NCBI RefSeq assembly: GCF_900582625.1
Contig: NZ_UTIQ01000327.1
Location: forward strand, 1 to 64,000
Direction of reading: 5' to 3'
Origin: Pseudomonas viridiflava
GTDB taxonomy: Bacteria > Pseudomonadota > Gammaproteobacteria > Pseudomonadales > Pseudomonadaceae
DNA: 64,000 bases
Shown here: positions 18,568-27,112 of the stretch, in pieces
How positions within the stretch are numbered: position 1 is the stretch's first letter
How the letters are laid out: the number at the start of each line of letters is the position of its first letter
Program-made: the position numbers and the translations under genes
Notes under the pieces: model-generated
Seen by the model: only the letters and a program-made list of their open reading frames with translations
What the model was told of the DNA's origin: nothing
The model's database searches: none

Positions 18568-20724
18568 TCAGGCGATTTTAGCCAGCAGCCTTGAGGCTTC
18601 GCGCTTCTGCTCTTCGTCGCCTTCGTTGACGAGTTCATTAAGGATGTCGCAGGCGCTTTCCAAGTGGCCCTGCTCGATATAAGCGAGGGCCTGATTGAAC
18701 TTGGCCAGGTTATCGCGGCGCGAGTCCAGGTGGTCAAGGTCCGCCAGCGGCTCATCCTCTTCAACCAGCGGTTGGCTGAGGTATTCGCCGTCGTCCACGC
18801 CCTTGCCGAACCAGCCCTCGTCATGGGTTTCTTCGACCACCATGGACGACTCGGCGAACGGGCTGTTCAAGTCCAATTTCTCCATCTCAGGCGCCGGATC
18901 ATTGCTGGCTTTCTGCGCCGCTTCAGCTTTGTTGCGGGCGTTGGCGGAGAACGGGCTGATGAGATCCCAGTCGGGGTCGAGGGAGAAGTCGTCAAGGTTG
19001 AACTGATCGTCTTCGGCCACCGGCTGGCTTACCAGCGGCTGCGGCTCGTCGAGCGCCAACACGGCGTCGTCGAACACGTCGGCAGCCGGTTCTTCGGCCA
19101 GCGGGCGTTCAAACATTTCCGGGTGGCGGGCTTTGAGCTGAGCGATGGGCGCGTCGGGGTAACCGGCGTCGAGCAGAATCTCTTCCTCGCGCTGGAAGCC
19201 ACGGGCATCGCCCAGCTGAGCCAACACTTCAAGCAGGCGGAAGCGGATATCGCTGCGCTGCGGCTCTGCATCCAGGGCGCGGCGCAGGCTGGTGGCCGCT
19301 TCGCTGAAACGGCCATAGGCGATGTAGATGTTGGCCCCTTCCAGGGTGTCGGTCGGGCTGGCGGCACGCGCTTCGGTTGGGGCGACGGCGGCGCGTGGCT
19401 TGGCCACTACCGGCGCGGGGGCAACGGGTTCGCTGTCGTAATCGTCCAGGTCGAAGTCGTCGTCTTCATCCTGCGCTTGGCCTGCTGGGGCGACCACGAT
19501 CACCGGTTGTGGCTCGGGTTCCTGACGCTTGCGGCGCCAGAACAGCACGCCAAGCAGCGCCAGCAGCAGCGCGCCCACCAGGGCCCACAGCGCGCCGTAC
19601 CAGGTGTTATCGGCAGGCTGTTGCGCAACCACGGGGGCTGATGGGCTGGCAGCGTTACTGTCCTGCACCGGCGTCGGCGACTGCTGGGCGCTGAGCTGGG
19701 CTTTGAGGTCGGCCAGCTGTTTGTCCTTGGCGGCGGATTGCTCCATCAACTGCTGCACTTGCAGCGTCAGCTCCGCCAGGCTTTGTTGCAGCTTGGTGTT
19801 CTCCTCGGCGCGCTGGGCCAGTTCGTTGTCCAGACGCCGCTGCATTTGCACGATCATTTCCGCTTGCGGGTCGAGCGGCGTGGTCGGCACGGGCAGCGGC
19901 TCGTCGTCTGGCGATACCACGCTGAGGGTCGGCGGCGCCTCGGCATCGCTGGCAGCGCCGACGTTGGAAGCCGGGCCAGACGCGTTAGCCGGGGTCGATG
20001 CCGCGGCCGTTGCGGGAGCAGTGTCCGGCAGCAGCAAGCTATCGCCCACTTGCAGGCGACTGGTGTCGTCGCTGGTGAATACCTGCGGGTTCAGCGCGTG
20101 GATTTCATCCATCAACTGCTGTTGCGACGCCTTGCTGCCTTGGGCGCGCAGCCGGGCGGTGATGGTCCACAGGTTGTCGCCTCGGGCCACCACATAGCGC
20201 TTGCCGAGCGCGGCTGGCGGCGGCGCGGTTTTTGGCTTCGCCGCAGCGGGTGCGCCAGCCGTGGAACGCGTGGCAGGTTTGGCTGAGGTCGCCGCTGGCG
20301 TAGCAGCCACTGCGTTATAGGCGGAGGAATTGGGTGGATCCAGCAACAGCGTGTATTCGCGGAACAACTGGCCGTTGGGCCGCGCCAATTCGACGATGAA
20401 ATTCAGGTAGGGCTCGCGCACCGGCTTGCTCGACACCACGCGAATCACACTTTTGCCGCCACGTAGTAACGGCGTGAAGCGCAGGTCGTTGAGGAAGTAG
20501 ATGCGGTCGACACCGGAACGGGCGAAAACGGCATCGGGCGCCAGGTGCACCTTCATGTCAGCGGCGCTGAGGTCGCCCACTTCCAGCAGTTCGATATCGG
20601 CTTCCAGGGGTTGGTTGAGCGCCGAATGCAACGTGATTTCGCCCAAACCCAAGGCGGACGCCAACCCCGAATACAAAACCGAGCCGGAGGCCAAGCCAAG
20701 TAATAAATGTCGAACCTGCACCAT
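18568..20724 (-). CDS. FimV-family peptidoglycan-binding protein (short paralogue)
   Basis: The 718-residue inner-membrane protein has the FimV layout. A signal segment (HLLLGLASGSVLYSGLASA) is followed by the FimV N-terminal domain (LGEITLHSALNQPLEADIEL). Next come a Pro/Ala linker and a LysM domain near residues 175-230 (KRYVVARGDNLWTITARL). A coiled coil rich in Gln/Leu (about 300-345) precedes one membrane helix (WALVGALLLALLGVLFW) and a WRRKRQ stop-transfer. The acidic cytoplasmic half ends in a TPR-like C-terminal FimV motif. It is shorter than P. aeruginosa FimV (about 920) and is not beside truA or asd, so it is probably a paralogue. GGGAGG precedes the ATG. Confidence 0.83.
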   Translation of the reverse strand: MVQVRHLLLGLASGSVLYSGLASALGLGEITLHSALNQPLEADIELLEVGDLSAADMKVHLAPDAVFARSGVDRIYFLNDLRFTPLLRGGKSVIRVVSSKPVREPYLNFIVELARPNGQLFREYTLLLDPPNSSAYNAVAATPAATSAKPATRSTAGAPAAAKPKTAPPPAALGKRYVVARGDNLWTITARLRAQGSKASQQQLMDEIHALNPQVFTSDDTSRLQVGDSLLLPDTAPATAAASTPANASGPASNVGAASDAEAPPTLSVVSPDDEPLPVPTTPLDPQAEMIVQMQRRLDNELAQRAEENTKLQQSLAELTLQVQQLMEQSAAKDKQLADLKAQLSAQQSPTPVQDSNAASPSAPVVAQQPADNTWYGALWALVGALLLALLGVLFWRRKRQEPEPQPVIVVAPAGQAQDEDDDFDLDDYDSEPVAPAPVVAKPRAAVAPTEARAASPTDTLEGANIYIAYGRFSEAATSLRRALDAEPQRSDIRFRLLEVLAQLGDARGFQREEEILLDAGYPDAPIAQLKARHPEMFERPLAEEPAADVFDDAVLALDEPQPLVSQPVAEDDQFNLDDFSLDPDWDLISPFSANARNKAEAAQKASNDPAPEMEKLDLNSPFAESSMVVEETHDEGWFGKGVDDGEYLSQPLVEEDEPLADLDHLDSRRDNLAKFNQALAYIEQGHLESACDILNELVNEGDEEQKREASRLLAKIA

Positions 20725-21060
20725 CGACGCCTCCCGGAAAGTACTGCTCCATGTTCACACCACAGCGCACCTATCGGCGCAGTTCCAACGTTGTGGTGCT
20801 AACAAAAGGTTTAGCAAAAGACTGAAGAAGGGAGAGACATCCATGTAAGCCCCTGCCTAAGAGTATGGTCACGATTCCTTTATTTGTGACGCAGTTATCC
20901 CGGCATTTGGCCATGATACGCAAAACAGGAGAAAAACAGTCAAATAAATGGCAAAGAAAAGATGCACTTAGCGACCTTAGACGCCCGTGTCAAAAGCCAT
21001 ACAAAAGGAAGTTTTTGATACGGGGGAAAGCCATTGCAGCCCTCCCCGTTTGCGCAGGCC
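20725..21060. other. Intergenic region, FimV-like promoter side; no gene seen
   Basis: This 336-base stretch is clearly more AT-rich around 20880-21020 than its surroundings. It holds the 5' flank of the minus-strand fimV-like gene, including a CAACGTTG palindrome near 20787. The only open frame on the plus strand (20865-21083) has no ribosome site and runs into the end of the next gene; it was not accepted. No other feature is seen. Confidence 0.4.
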
Positions 21061-21498
21061 TTAACGCTTTTCGAGGTTACTGAGGATGCGCGCGTGAACT
21101 AACTGACAGCGGCGAAGTTCGTCTTCGTCGATGCCGTCAAACAACTCCTTACGCAGTTGCGTAGATATCGCCTCAATCTGCTCAATCAATGGCCGGGCCG
21201 AATCGTCGAGGCTGATCTTTTTCGCGCGGCGGTCTTCAACCACTGCCTGACGGCGCACCAAGCCCTGGGTTTCCAGGCTGTCGAGCAAACGCGCCAAAGT
21301 CGGGCCTTCTACCCCAACGCTTTGCGCCAACTCACGCTGAGTGGGCAATTCATCGCGGAAACGGGCCAGGTGCAGCAACACCAACCAGCGCGCCTGAGAC
21401 AAACCCAGCCCGGCCAGACGGCGGTCCAACTCACCGCGCCACGAGCGCGACAGTTGGGCCAATTGCATACCAAAACGGTGTTGATCTGTGTGGGGCAT
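21061..21498 (-). CDS. MarR/SlyA-type transcriptional regulator
   Basis: The 145-residue winged-helix protein resembles SlyA along its length: FGMQLAQLSRSWRGELDRRL, LSQARWLVLLHLARF, the recognition region GVEGPTLARLLDSLETQGLV, and the wing RRQAVVEDRRAKKISL. SlyA/MarR proteins are dimeric regulators often relieved by aromatic ligands. The start at 21498 (MPHTDQ) is preferred over an open frame 30 codons longer, because the extension runs through the operator-like sequence at 21527-21545. The ribosome site is weak. That site, which has the SlyA consensus form, suggests autoregulation. Confidence 0.87.
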   Translation of the reverse strand: MPHTDQHRFGMQLAQLSRSWRGELDRRLAGLGLSQARWLVLLHLARFRDELPTQRELAQSVGVEGPTLARLLDSLETQGLVRRQAVVEDRRAKKISLDDSARPLIEQIEAISTQLRKELFDGIDEDELRRCQLVHARILSNLEKR

Positions 21499-21526
21499 AA
21501 GAAAACGCTCGTGGTCATAGCTAAAA

Positions 21527-21545
21527 CTAATAATTAGCCAGCTAA
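21527..21545. promoter_or_regulatory. SlyA-type operator upstream of the MarR/SlyA gene
   Basis: TTAGCCAGCTAA (21534-21545) is the inverted repeat TTAGC-N2-GCTAA, the same form as the enterobacterial SlyA site TTAGCAAGCTAA. It overlaps a second palindrome, CTAATAATTAG (21527-21537). It lies 29-47 bases upstream of the start codon. Confidence 0.7.
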
Positions 21546-21618
21546 CCATAACCCTCGGTAAAGTGGAAGACGTTGAGTTGTAAGACATAGTCGCTTCGTG
21601 CAGGCGAAATTGTCACAG

Positions 21619-22629
21619 TTACCACTTCACGTATTGGTCTTCAACAAAGCCCCACAGGTCATTGATTGCCAGCACTGGCCGACCTTTTGGCCGCAGCTCG
21701 CCACGGAATTGTCCGAAAATTTGCTTGAAGTTACTGGCGATAACTCCCAAGTTCAGCCGCTCTTTATGCAGGCCGCGCGCTTCGAAATACAGGTCGACCT
21801 GGCCGTCGAAGGACTTAATGCGCCAAGGCTTCATTGGGTCTTGCCGATCGAAGTCAAAACGCACGGTGTCGACCTTGATCAGTTCGCCGTCCAGCCAGAA
21901 ACAGTTCTCGGTGAAGCTGGTTTCGTTCACCCCGCACGACAGATTCAACCCTACGCGCTGCGCCCTCGCCTGCCCCGACAGGCAGGCCCAATTCCAGCAC
22001 GTTTCCGGGCGCATATAGCCGGCCGACCAATCGTGATGAGCAAAGGCGTCGATGGCGCCGAGGTCGAAATTGCCCAGCGCGCTGTTTGCATTGCCCGCGC
22101 AGCGCACGCCCGCGACTTTTTGCGCATACACCCAGCCGTTGCTGGCCGTTGGAGTGTTCAGGCACATCGGTTGGAACGGCGGCTCGTGTTCGTTGAAACG
22201 CGCGTCTATACGCGTGCCGTCATCCAGCTCGACCCACAGGCGTTTCTCGCTGCCATGGTTTTCCAGGCGCAGCAGGTTTTTGCCGCTGTGCAGCTCGCAA
22301 ACGCCGTCATTGGGGTGTTGGGAAAATTGGCTGCCGATGCCCAGCGGCAACTTGAATTGGCGTTCAATCATGCGCCCGCTCGCTGGGTGGTACAGGTAGA
22401 CGAAACCGATGCCGGCCAGGCTCAAGTTGGCGAGCGCGCAGCCGCCAATCAGCTGGTCGCTGATCACGCCGAAATATTGGAATTGGTGGAAGCGTCGCCA
22501 CTTGGCCAGGGCGCCGAGACGGCGGCCCATCGGCGAGCGGAAGTCGAAGTCGCGGTAGTTAACTTCACCCACCGCGTGGGGAAAAATACCGTAATGCGCT
22601 TGGCCATTGGCCTGAATCAGACGCTCCAT
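21619..22629 (-). CDS. DUF2804 domain protein
   Basis: The 336-residue protein belongs to the DUF2804 family, whose function is unknown. It has no signal peptide or membrane helix. Recognisable family blocks include NYRDFDFRSPMGRRLGALAKWRR, GRMIERQFKLP, the DWSAGYMRPETCWNWACLSG region, and a β-rich C-terminal half ending WGFVEDQYVKW. The ATG at 22629 lies 11 bases after GGGGAG; a GTG three codons earlier is an alternative. It is convergent with no neighbour and follows a small 42-residue ORF in the same direction. Confidence 0.8.
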   Translation of the reverse strand: MERLIQANGQAHYGIFPHAVGEVNYRDFDFRSPMGRRLGALAKWRRFHQFQYFGVISDQLIGGCALANLSLAGIGFVYLYHPASGRMIERQFKLPLGIGSQFSQHPNDGVCELHSGKNLLRLENHGSEKRLWVELDDGTRIDARFNEHEPPFQPMCLNTPTASNGWVYAQKVAGVRCAGNANSALGNFDLGAIDAFAHHDWSAGYMRPETCWNWACLSGQARAQRVGLNLSCGVNETSFTENCFWLDGELIKVDTVRFDFDRQDPMKPWRIKSFDGQVDLYFEARGLHKERLNLGVIASNFKQIFGQFRGELRPKGRPVLAINDLWGFVEDQYVKW

Positions 22630-22766
22630 CGAATGCACTGCTCCCCGGAAAAGTCCGAGGATGCTAGCACCGGCCAGAACGCCCAGGAGTCACGAAAAGC
22701 GCCACGCCGGGGGACATAATCGGCCAGCCCGGCGTTTACACGGCCAGGCTGGAATCGCAACGTCGA

Positions 22767-22895
22767 TTAACGTCTGCGGCGCTGCGCAGCCATCCGGCGT
22801 TGCTGTTCCTCGGTTGGAATCGGGATGGGTTGCAGGCGGGCGGTGCCCAACAGGACGGACAGTTTCCAGGCCAAAGTACGCAGCCACATTTTCAT
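22767..22895 (-). CDS. Small basic protein, 42 residues
   Basis: An ATG at 22895 follows AGAGAGGA at a normal distance and opens a 42-codon frame. The product begins MKMWLRTLAWKLSVLLG, continues TARLQPIPIPTEEQQRR and ends in MAAQRRRR. The N-terminal half is an amphipathic or short membrane helix and the tail is strongly basic. Clean codon usage, the ribosome site and the composition argue for a real small protein, probably membrane-associated. No function is known to me. It is 137 bases upstream of DUF2804 in the same direction. Confidence 0.55.
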   Translation of the reverse strand: MKMWLRTLAWKLSVLLGTARLQPIPIPTEEQQRRMAAQRRRR

Positions 22896-23247
22896 CGTTT
22901 GTTCCTCTCTAAACAGCGAGTGGGCGGTCGCCTGTTAAGTGCGGCCGTCTCCTCGGAACTCAAGCCTAAACAGTCACGTTGGCTTATCAGGAAGTTTTTC
23001 AGAATCTGCTTACGTTTATAGCAGCCTATTCCGATGGATATCCGGTCCGATTGATTGATGGCAACGTCACGTTACTCTTTTGTAGTCCGCCACATCGGCC
23101 GCGCTACACGCTGAGAGTGGCACTAACACTGGCACCGCGCCACTTGCCAGGCCCTGTCGGAGCGGGAAAAGTAGCGCTTTGCCGATATACGGTATGTCCT
23201 ACCCAGCCGGTAGACTTCCCTGACAGCAATCTTTCCCCAGGTCAGCC
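22896..23247. other. Divergent intergenic region; no gene seen
   Basis: This stretch of about 350 bases separates the small minus-strand ORF from the AlkC-like gene. Open frames in it lack ribosome sites and Pseudomonas-like codon use. No repeat or regulatory motif could be identified with confidence. Confidence 0.4.
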
Positions 23248-24354
23248 ATGAGCACCACGCAAACCAGCGCCCCCGCCCTCAAGGAAATGTTCAACCGCGA
23301 CCGACTGCACCACATCGCCGAGCAAACCGCAGCGGTCTACCCGGCGTTCGACCGCAAACGGTTCCTGACGCTGGCCACAGACGGCCTCGATAATTTGTCA
23401 GTGATGCAGCGCATGGCGCGGGTCAGTGACAGTTTGCACGCCACTCTGCCCGCCGACTTCGCCACGGCGCTGGGCCTTCTCAAAGAGCTGGCGCCGCGTT
23501 TGAACAGCGGCTTCGTGAGCATGTGCTTGCCGCAATACGTCGCCGTCTACGGGCGTGACCAGTTCGAACTGTCGATGCAGGCACTTAAATATTTCACCTG
23601 CTTCGGCTCGTCCGAATTCGCCATCCGCCATTTCTTGCTGCAAGACCTGGAGCGCAGCCTGGCGCTGATGAATGACTGGGCGTTCGACAGCAACGAACAC
23701 GTGCGCCGCCTCGCCAGCGAAGGCAGCCGCCCGCGTTTACCGTGGTCGTTCAGGCTGCCGCAAATGCAGGCCGAACCGTGGCGCGCCTGGCCGATTCTGC
23801 AGGCGCTGAACGACGACCCCAGCCTGTATGTTCGCAAGTCGGTGGCCAACCATTTAAACGACATCAGCAAAGACCACCCCGACACGTTACTCGACCAAAT
23901 AGAAGCCTGGCCGCTGCACCAGCCGCGCACCGCCTGGATAGCCCGCCATGCCCTGCGCACGCTGATCAAGGCTGGCGACCGCCGCGCGCTGGCGGTGCTC
24001 GGTGCCGGCGAACCGGCGCAAGTGACGCTGACCGCCCTGAGCGTCAGCCCCGAAACCGTGCCGCTGGGCCACAGCATGACGTTGGCGTTCACGCTCACCT
24101 CCACGAGCGCGCAGTCCCAGGGCCTGGTGGTGGACTACGCCATCGACTACGTCAAAGCCTCCGGCAAAACCGCCAGCAAAGTGTTCAAGCTGAAAACCTT
24201 CGACTTGCCCGGCGGTGCCAGCGTGGTGTTGTCACGCGCGCAACAGATGCGCGAGCTGACCACGCGCAAACACTACATGGGGCATCACGCCGTGCACGTG
24301 CTGGTGAACGGCGAGCGCCTGGGAACCACCGGCTTCGATCTGGTACCGGCTTAA
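23248..24354 (+). CDS. alkC: AlkC-like DNA alkylation-repair glycosylase
   Basis: The 368-residue protein has a HEAT-like-repeat body (KEMFNRDRLHHIAEQTAAVYPAF, FELSMQALKYFTCFGSSEFAIR, ASEGSRPRLPWSFRLPQ, DDPSLYVRKSVANHLNDISKD) and a β-sandwich C-terminal domain from about residue 255 (VTLTALSVSPETVPLGHSM). HEAT repeats followed by an Ig-like domain is the organisation of AlkC from P. fluorescens, a non-base-flipping glycosylase that removes N3-alkyl purines; AlkD lacks the Ig-like part. Cytoplasmic. The stop overlaps the convergent pxpC stop by four bases. The weak point is the exact AlkC versus AlkD subgroup. Confidence 0.78.
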   Translation: MSTTQTSAPALKEMFNRDRLHHIAEQTAAVYPAFDRKRFLTLATDGLDNLSVMQRMARVSDSLHATLPADFATALGLLKELAPRLNSGFVSMCLPQYVAVYGRDQFELSMQALKYFTCFGSSEFAIRHFLLQDLERSLALMNDWAFDSNEHVRRLASEGSRPRLPWSFRLPQMQAEPWRAWPILQALNDDPSLYVRKSVANHLNDISKDHPDTLLDQIEAWPLHQPRTAWIARHALRTLIKAGDRRALAVLGAGEPAQVTLTALSVSPETVPLGHSMTLAFTLTSTSAQSQGLVVDYAIDYVKASGKTASKVFKLKTFDLPGGASVVLSRAQQMRELTTRKHYMGHHAVHVLVNGERLGTTGFDLVPA

Positions 24355-25277
24355 GCCGGGGTGCTCAAGCGTTTGAGCAGCTGCACGTATTCGCGCTCGG
24401 CAACGTGCTGGACAACCGGTTTGAAACGCACGCTGTCACCGGGTTGCGCTTGCGCCAGACGCGCCAGCGCCAGCGGTGTGAGCGCGCCTACGCGTGGATA
24501 GCCGCCGATGGTTTGCCGGTCGTTGAGCAGCACTATCGGCCGCCCATCTGGCGGCACCTGAACGGCGCCCAGCGGGATGCCTTCGGAGATCAACGCGGCG
24601 CCTTGATAGGCCAGCGCCGGACCCAGCAAGCGAATGCCCATGCGGTCGGCGCGGGTGTCGAGTCGCCAGGTGGCATTGAATAAATCGAACAGCGCCTGGC
24701 CGCTGAACTCGCCCAGTTGTGCACCGAGCATCAGTTCCAGCGGCTGCTCCAGGCTCAACACGGGAATGTGCTGTTCAGGCAACTGCCGAGGCGCCACGGT
24801 CGGCCCGTTCCACGTCAAGGTATCGCCACGGACCAGCGCCGTGCCGTCGCCATGCAACCCGCCAAATCCCTCGCGGCTCACCGTGCTGGCACTGCCGAGT
24901 GTCGGCGCGCAATCGAAGCCGCCCGGCGCCGCCAGGTAAGCGCGGATGCCCTGACGCGGCGTATTGAAGTGCAGCCGTTGCCCGGCGCGCACGCTGAAGC
25001 TGCGCCAAGGCGGCAACGGCTCGCCGTCCAGCGTGGCGCCCAGGTCGGCGCCGGTCAGGGCCAGGCAACCGTCGTGCTCCATCAGCACGGCAAAGCCGCC
25101 CAAGGTGACTTCCACCACCGCCGCGTTTAAGTCATTGCCCAGCAGCCAATTGGCCCAACGCATCGACAGCCAATCCGCCGCCCCGCCCTGGGTTACGCCC
25201 AAATGACGAACGCCGAAGCGGCCGCCGTCCTGCAGCTGCGCCAGCGGCGTGCTCTGTTCTACCGTTGCGTGGCTCAT
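24351..25277 (-). CDS. pxpC: 5-oxoprolinase subunit PxpC
   Basis: PxpC is the third subunit of the prokaryotic ATP-dependent 5-oxoprolinase, which opens the lactam ring of 5-oxoproline to give glutamate. The 308-residue protein is a biotin-dependent-carboxyltransferase-like fold (KipA/AHS2). It has LAQLQDGGRFGVRHLGVTQGGAADWLSMRWAN split over the N-terminal block, YLAAPGGFD, and RPIVLLNDRQTIGGYPRVG near the end. Its ATG overlaps the pxpB stop by four bases. It is last in the pxpA-pxpB-pxpC operon. Confidence 0.94.
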   Translation of the reverse strand: MSHATVEQSTPLAQLQDGGRFGVRHLGVTQGGAADWLSMRWANWLLGNDLNAAVVEVTLGGFAVLMEHDGCLALTGADLGATLDGEPLPPWRSFSVRAGQRLHFNTPRQGIRAYLAAPGGFDCAPTLGSASTVSREGFGGLHGDGTALVRGDTLTWNGPTVAPRQLPEQHIPVLSLEQPLELMLGAQLGEFSGQALFDLFNATWRLDTRADRMGIRLLGPALAYQGAALISEGIPLGAVQVPPDGRPIVLLNDRQTIGGYPRVGALTPLALARLAQAQPGDSVRFKPVVQHVAEREYVQLLKRLSTPA

Positions 25278-25978
25278 GGCAAGGCCTCAAGCGCCGTATC
25301 GTCGCCGCCCAAGCGCAGGAACTCGGCGCGCTCCACCGGCACAAACTGCACGCGGTCGCCAGGTTGCAACAGGCTGTAGCCGTCCAGGGCGCGATCAAAC
25401 AGCGCCACCGGCGTGCGCCCCATGACATTCCAGCCGCCGGGCGACACCTGCGGATACGTCGCGGTCTGGCGCTCCGCCAACGCCACGCTGCCTTGGGGAA
25501 CACGCGGCCGAGGCGTGTCCAGACGCGGCGCCGCCAGTTGCGGGTCGACCAGGCCCATGTAAGCGAAACCGGGCGCGAAACCGAGGGCGAATACGCGGTA
25601 GGCGTGACCGCTGTGCATCGCAATAACCTGGCTGACCGACAGGCCACTGCGCCGCGCCAACCGCGTTAATTCCGGCCCGACCTGCGGGTCGTACCACACC
25701 GGCAATTCATGGCTGCGTCCGCTGTTTTCGTCGGCTGGTTGCAAGTCGCGCAGGGCATCGTTAATCAATGTGCGGGCCTGGGCGCCGTCAATGCGCAGCA
25801 CGTCGTAATGCAGCATCAAGGTCGTGTAAGACGGCACCAGGTCGATCAAGGCATCGGCAAACAGCGCGCGCAAACGCTGGGCGGCGGCGATCAGCCAGGG
25901 CATGTGGGCTTCGTTGATGTCGTCGAAGAGCCGCAGCATCAGGCAATCGACCGCCACCGCTTCGACCTTTGGTTTCAT
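25274..25978 (-). CDS. pxpB: 5-oxoprolinase subunit PxpB
   Basis: The 234-residue protein is the KipI/AHS1-type subunit of 5-oxoprolinase. Recognised blocks are LPVWYDPQVGPELTRLARRSG, VFALGFAPGFAYMG, PRPRVPQGSVALAERQTATY and PGGWNVMGRTPV. The start at 25978 overlaps the pxpA stop (ATGA) and fits the family; the open frame continues 86 codons upstream, but only as a shadow of pxpA. Translational coupling on both sides shows a tight three-gene operon. Confidence 0.94.
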   Translation of the reverse strand: MKPKVEAVAVDCLMLRLFDDINEAHMPWLIAAAQRLRALFADALIDLVPSYTTLMLHYDVLRIDGAQARTLINDALRDLQPADENSGRSHELPVWYDPQVGPELTRLARRSGLSVSQVIAMHSGHAYRVFALGFAPGFAYMGLVDPQLAAPRLDTPRPRVPQGSVALAERQTATYPQVSPGGWNVMGRTPVALFDRALDGYSLLQPGDRVQFVPVERAEFLRLGGDDTALEALP

Positions 25979-26721
25979 ACCGACTTCAACGCGTCCAACG
26001 CCTCGCGAATACGCCGCACCGCCGCCACCGAGGCTGTGTTGTCGCCATGTACGCAAAGGCTGTCGACGTGCAATTGCAGAGCGCTGCCGTCGCTCGCCAG
26101 CAACGGTTTGCCCTGCGCCAGATCCAGCGCCTGGGCGACGATGCGCTCGGGGTCGTGGTGCACCGCGCCCGGCAGCTGGCGCGACACAAGATGGCCGGCG
26201 CCGTCGTAGGCGCGGTCGCTGAACGCTTCGAACCACAGCGGCACGTCGAACTCAGCGGCCAGCGCCTCGGCTGCCGCGTTGTCGGCCCGTGCCATCAGCA
26301 TCAGGCGCAGGCCGTCGCCATAATTAGCCACGGCCTGGAACACCGCCCGCAGCAGCGCCGGGTTTTTCATCATGTCGTTGTACAGCGCGCCGTGCGGTTT
26401 CACGTACTCCACCTGCCCGCCTTGCCCACGGCAGACGCCCGCCAATGCGCCGATCTGGTAGTGCAGCAGGTCGATGACTTCTTGCGAGGAACAGGCCATG
26501 GAGCGGCGACCGAAGCCGACCAGATCGGGGTACGCCGGGTGCGCGCCGATGCGCACCTTGTGCTCCAGCGCCAAGGCCACGGTGGCGCGCATGGTGTCGG
26601 GGTCGCCGGCGTGGAAACCGCAGGCAATGTTGGCGCAATCGATAAAGGGCATGACCTCGGCGTCGAGGCCCATGGACCAGGCGCCGAAGCTTTCGCCCAT
26701 GTCGCAGTTGAGTAGGACCAC
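25975..26721 (-). CDS. pxpA: 5-oxoprolinase subunit PxpA (LamB/YcsF family)
   Basis: The 248-residue protein is the LamB/YcsF-family subunit of 5-oxoprolinase. It opens LLNCDMGESFGAWSMG, carries the conserved NIACGFHAGDP, and has VRIGAHPAYPDLVGFGRR, YVKPHGALYNDM and LCVHGDNTASV. It is first in pxpABC. The 5' flank is filled by two repeats, so the promoter is probably within the last 100 bases before the start. No dedicated transporter gene lies in the operon. Confidence 0.95.
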   Translation of the reverse strand: MVLLNCDMGESFGAWSMGLDAEVMPFIDCANIACGFHAGDPDTMRATVALALEHKVRIGAHPAYPDLVGFGRRSMACSSQEVIDLLHYQIGALAGVCRGQGGQVEYVKPHGALYNDMMKNPALLRAVFQAVANYGDGLRLMLMARADNAAAEALAAEFDVPLWFEAFSDRAYDGAGHLVSRQLPGAVHHDPERIVAQALDLAQGKPLLASDGSALQLHVDSLCVHGDNTASVAAVRRIREALDALKSV

Positions 26722-26830
26722 GGTTGGTTCCGGGTGGGATTGGGGAGGTTGAAGCGTGGCTTAGTGGGGGCGTTGGGATCAAGGGGGTTTTGGTGGGTAG
26801 GTTTTGCAGCGCGAGCGGCGTTTCCTGAAA

Positions 26831-26928
26831 GATTCTGGATTCCGAATCGTCGGACCGCCGCCTGCGCGGGAATGACGGAGGTTTTCCACCTATCACCGTC
26901 ATTCCCGCGAAGGCGGGAATCCAGAATC
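26831..26928. repeat. Inverted repeat, CTGGATTCC / GGGAATGACGG family (copy 1)
   Basis: The left arm has CTGGATTCCGAATCGTCGG and GCGCGGGAATGACGG; the right arm has CCGTCATTCCCGCGAAGGCGGGAATCCAG. The same family recurs at 26976, 55143 and 62858. It lies upstream of pxpA. Confidence 0.8.
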
Positions 26929-26975
26929 GGGCTAATGGTAAAGGCGGTTGGCAGAGCGAGTGGCTTTTCCTGAAA

Positions 26976-27055
26976 GATTCTGGATCCCCGCGTTCGCGAG
27001 GATGACGGTGATGTGAAGATAGACCTCCGTCATCCTCGCGAACGCGGGGATCCAG
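26976..27055. repeat. Inverted repeat, CTGGATCCCCGC / GAGGATGACGG family (copy 2)
   Basis: A 29-bp arm starting CTGGATCCCCGCGTTCGCG is repeated in perfect inverted order around a 22-base spacer. It sits 47 bases from copy 1. The pair forms a two-unit cluster between pxpA and the polyamine-binding protein gene. Confidence 0.85.
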
Positions 27056-27112
27056 GCTTGCACGTCGAACACTGTCCTCGAAAAACCCACCATCACCCGC
27101 CAAACATCACCC

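Noticed and set aside
20865..21083. A 72-codon plus-strand frame in the AT-rich gap upstream of the FimV-like gene.
   Set aside because: No ribosome site; it runs into the 3' end of the SlyA-like gene and has unusual codon use.
23117..23152. A sigma-54-like TGGCAC...TTGC arrangement upstream of the AlkC-like gene.
   Set aside because: The two elements are eight bases apart instead of five, so the -24/-12 geometry is wrong.
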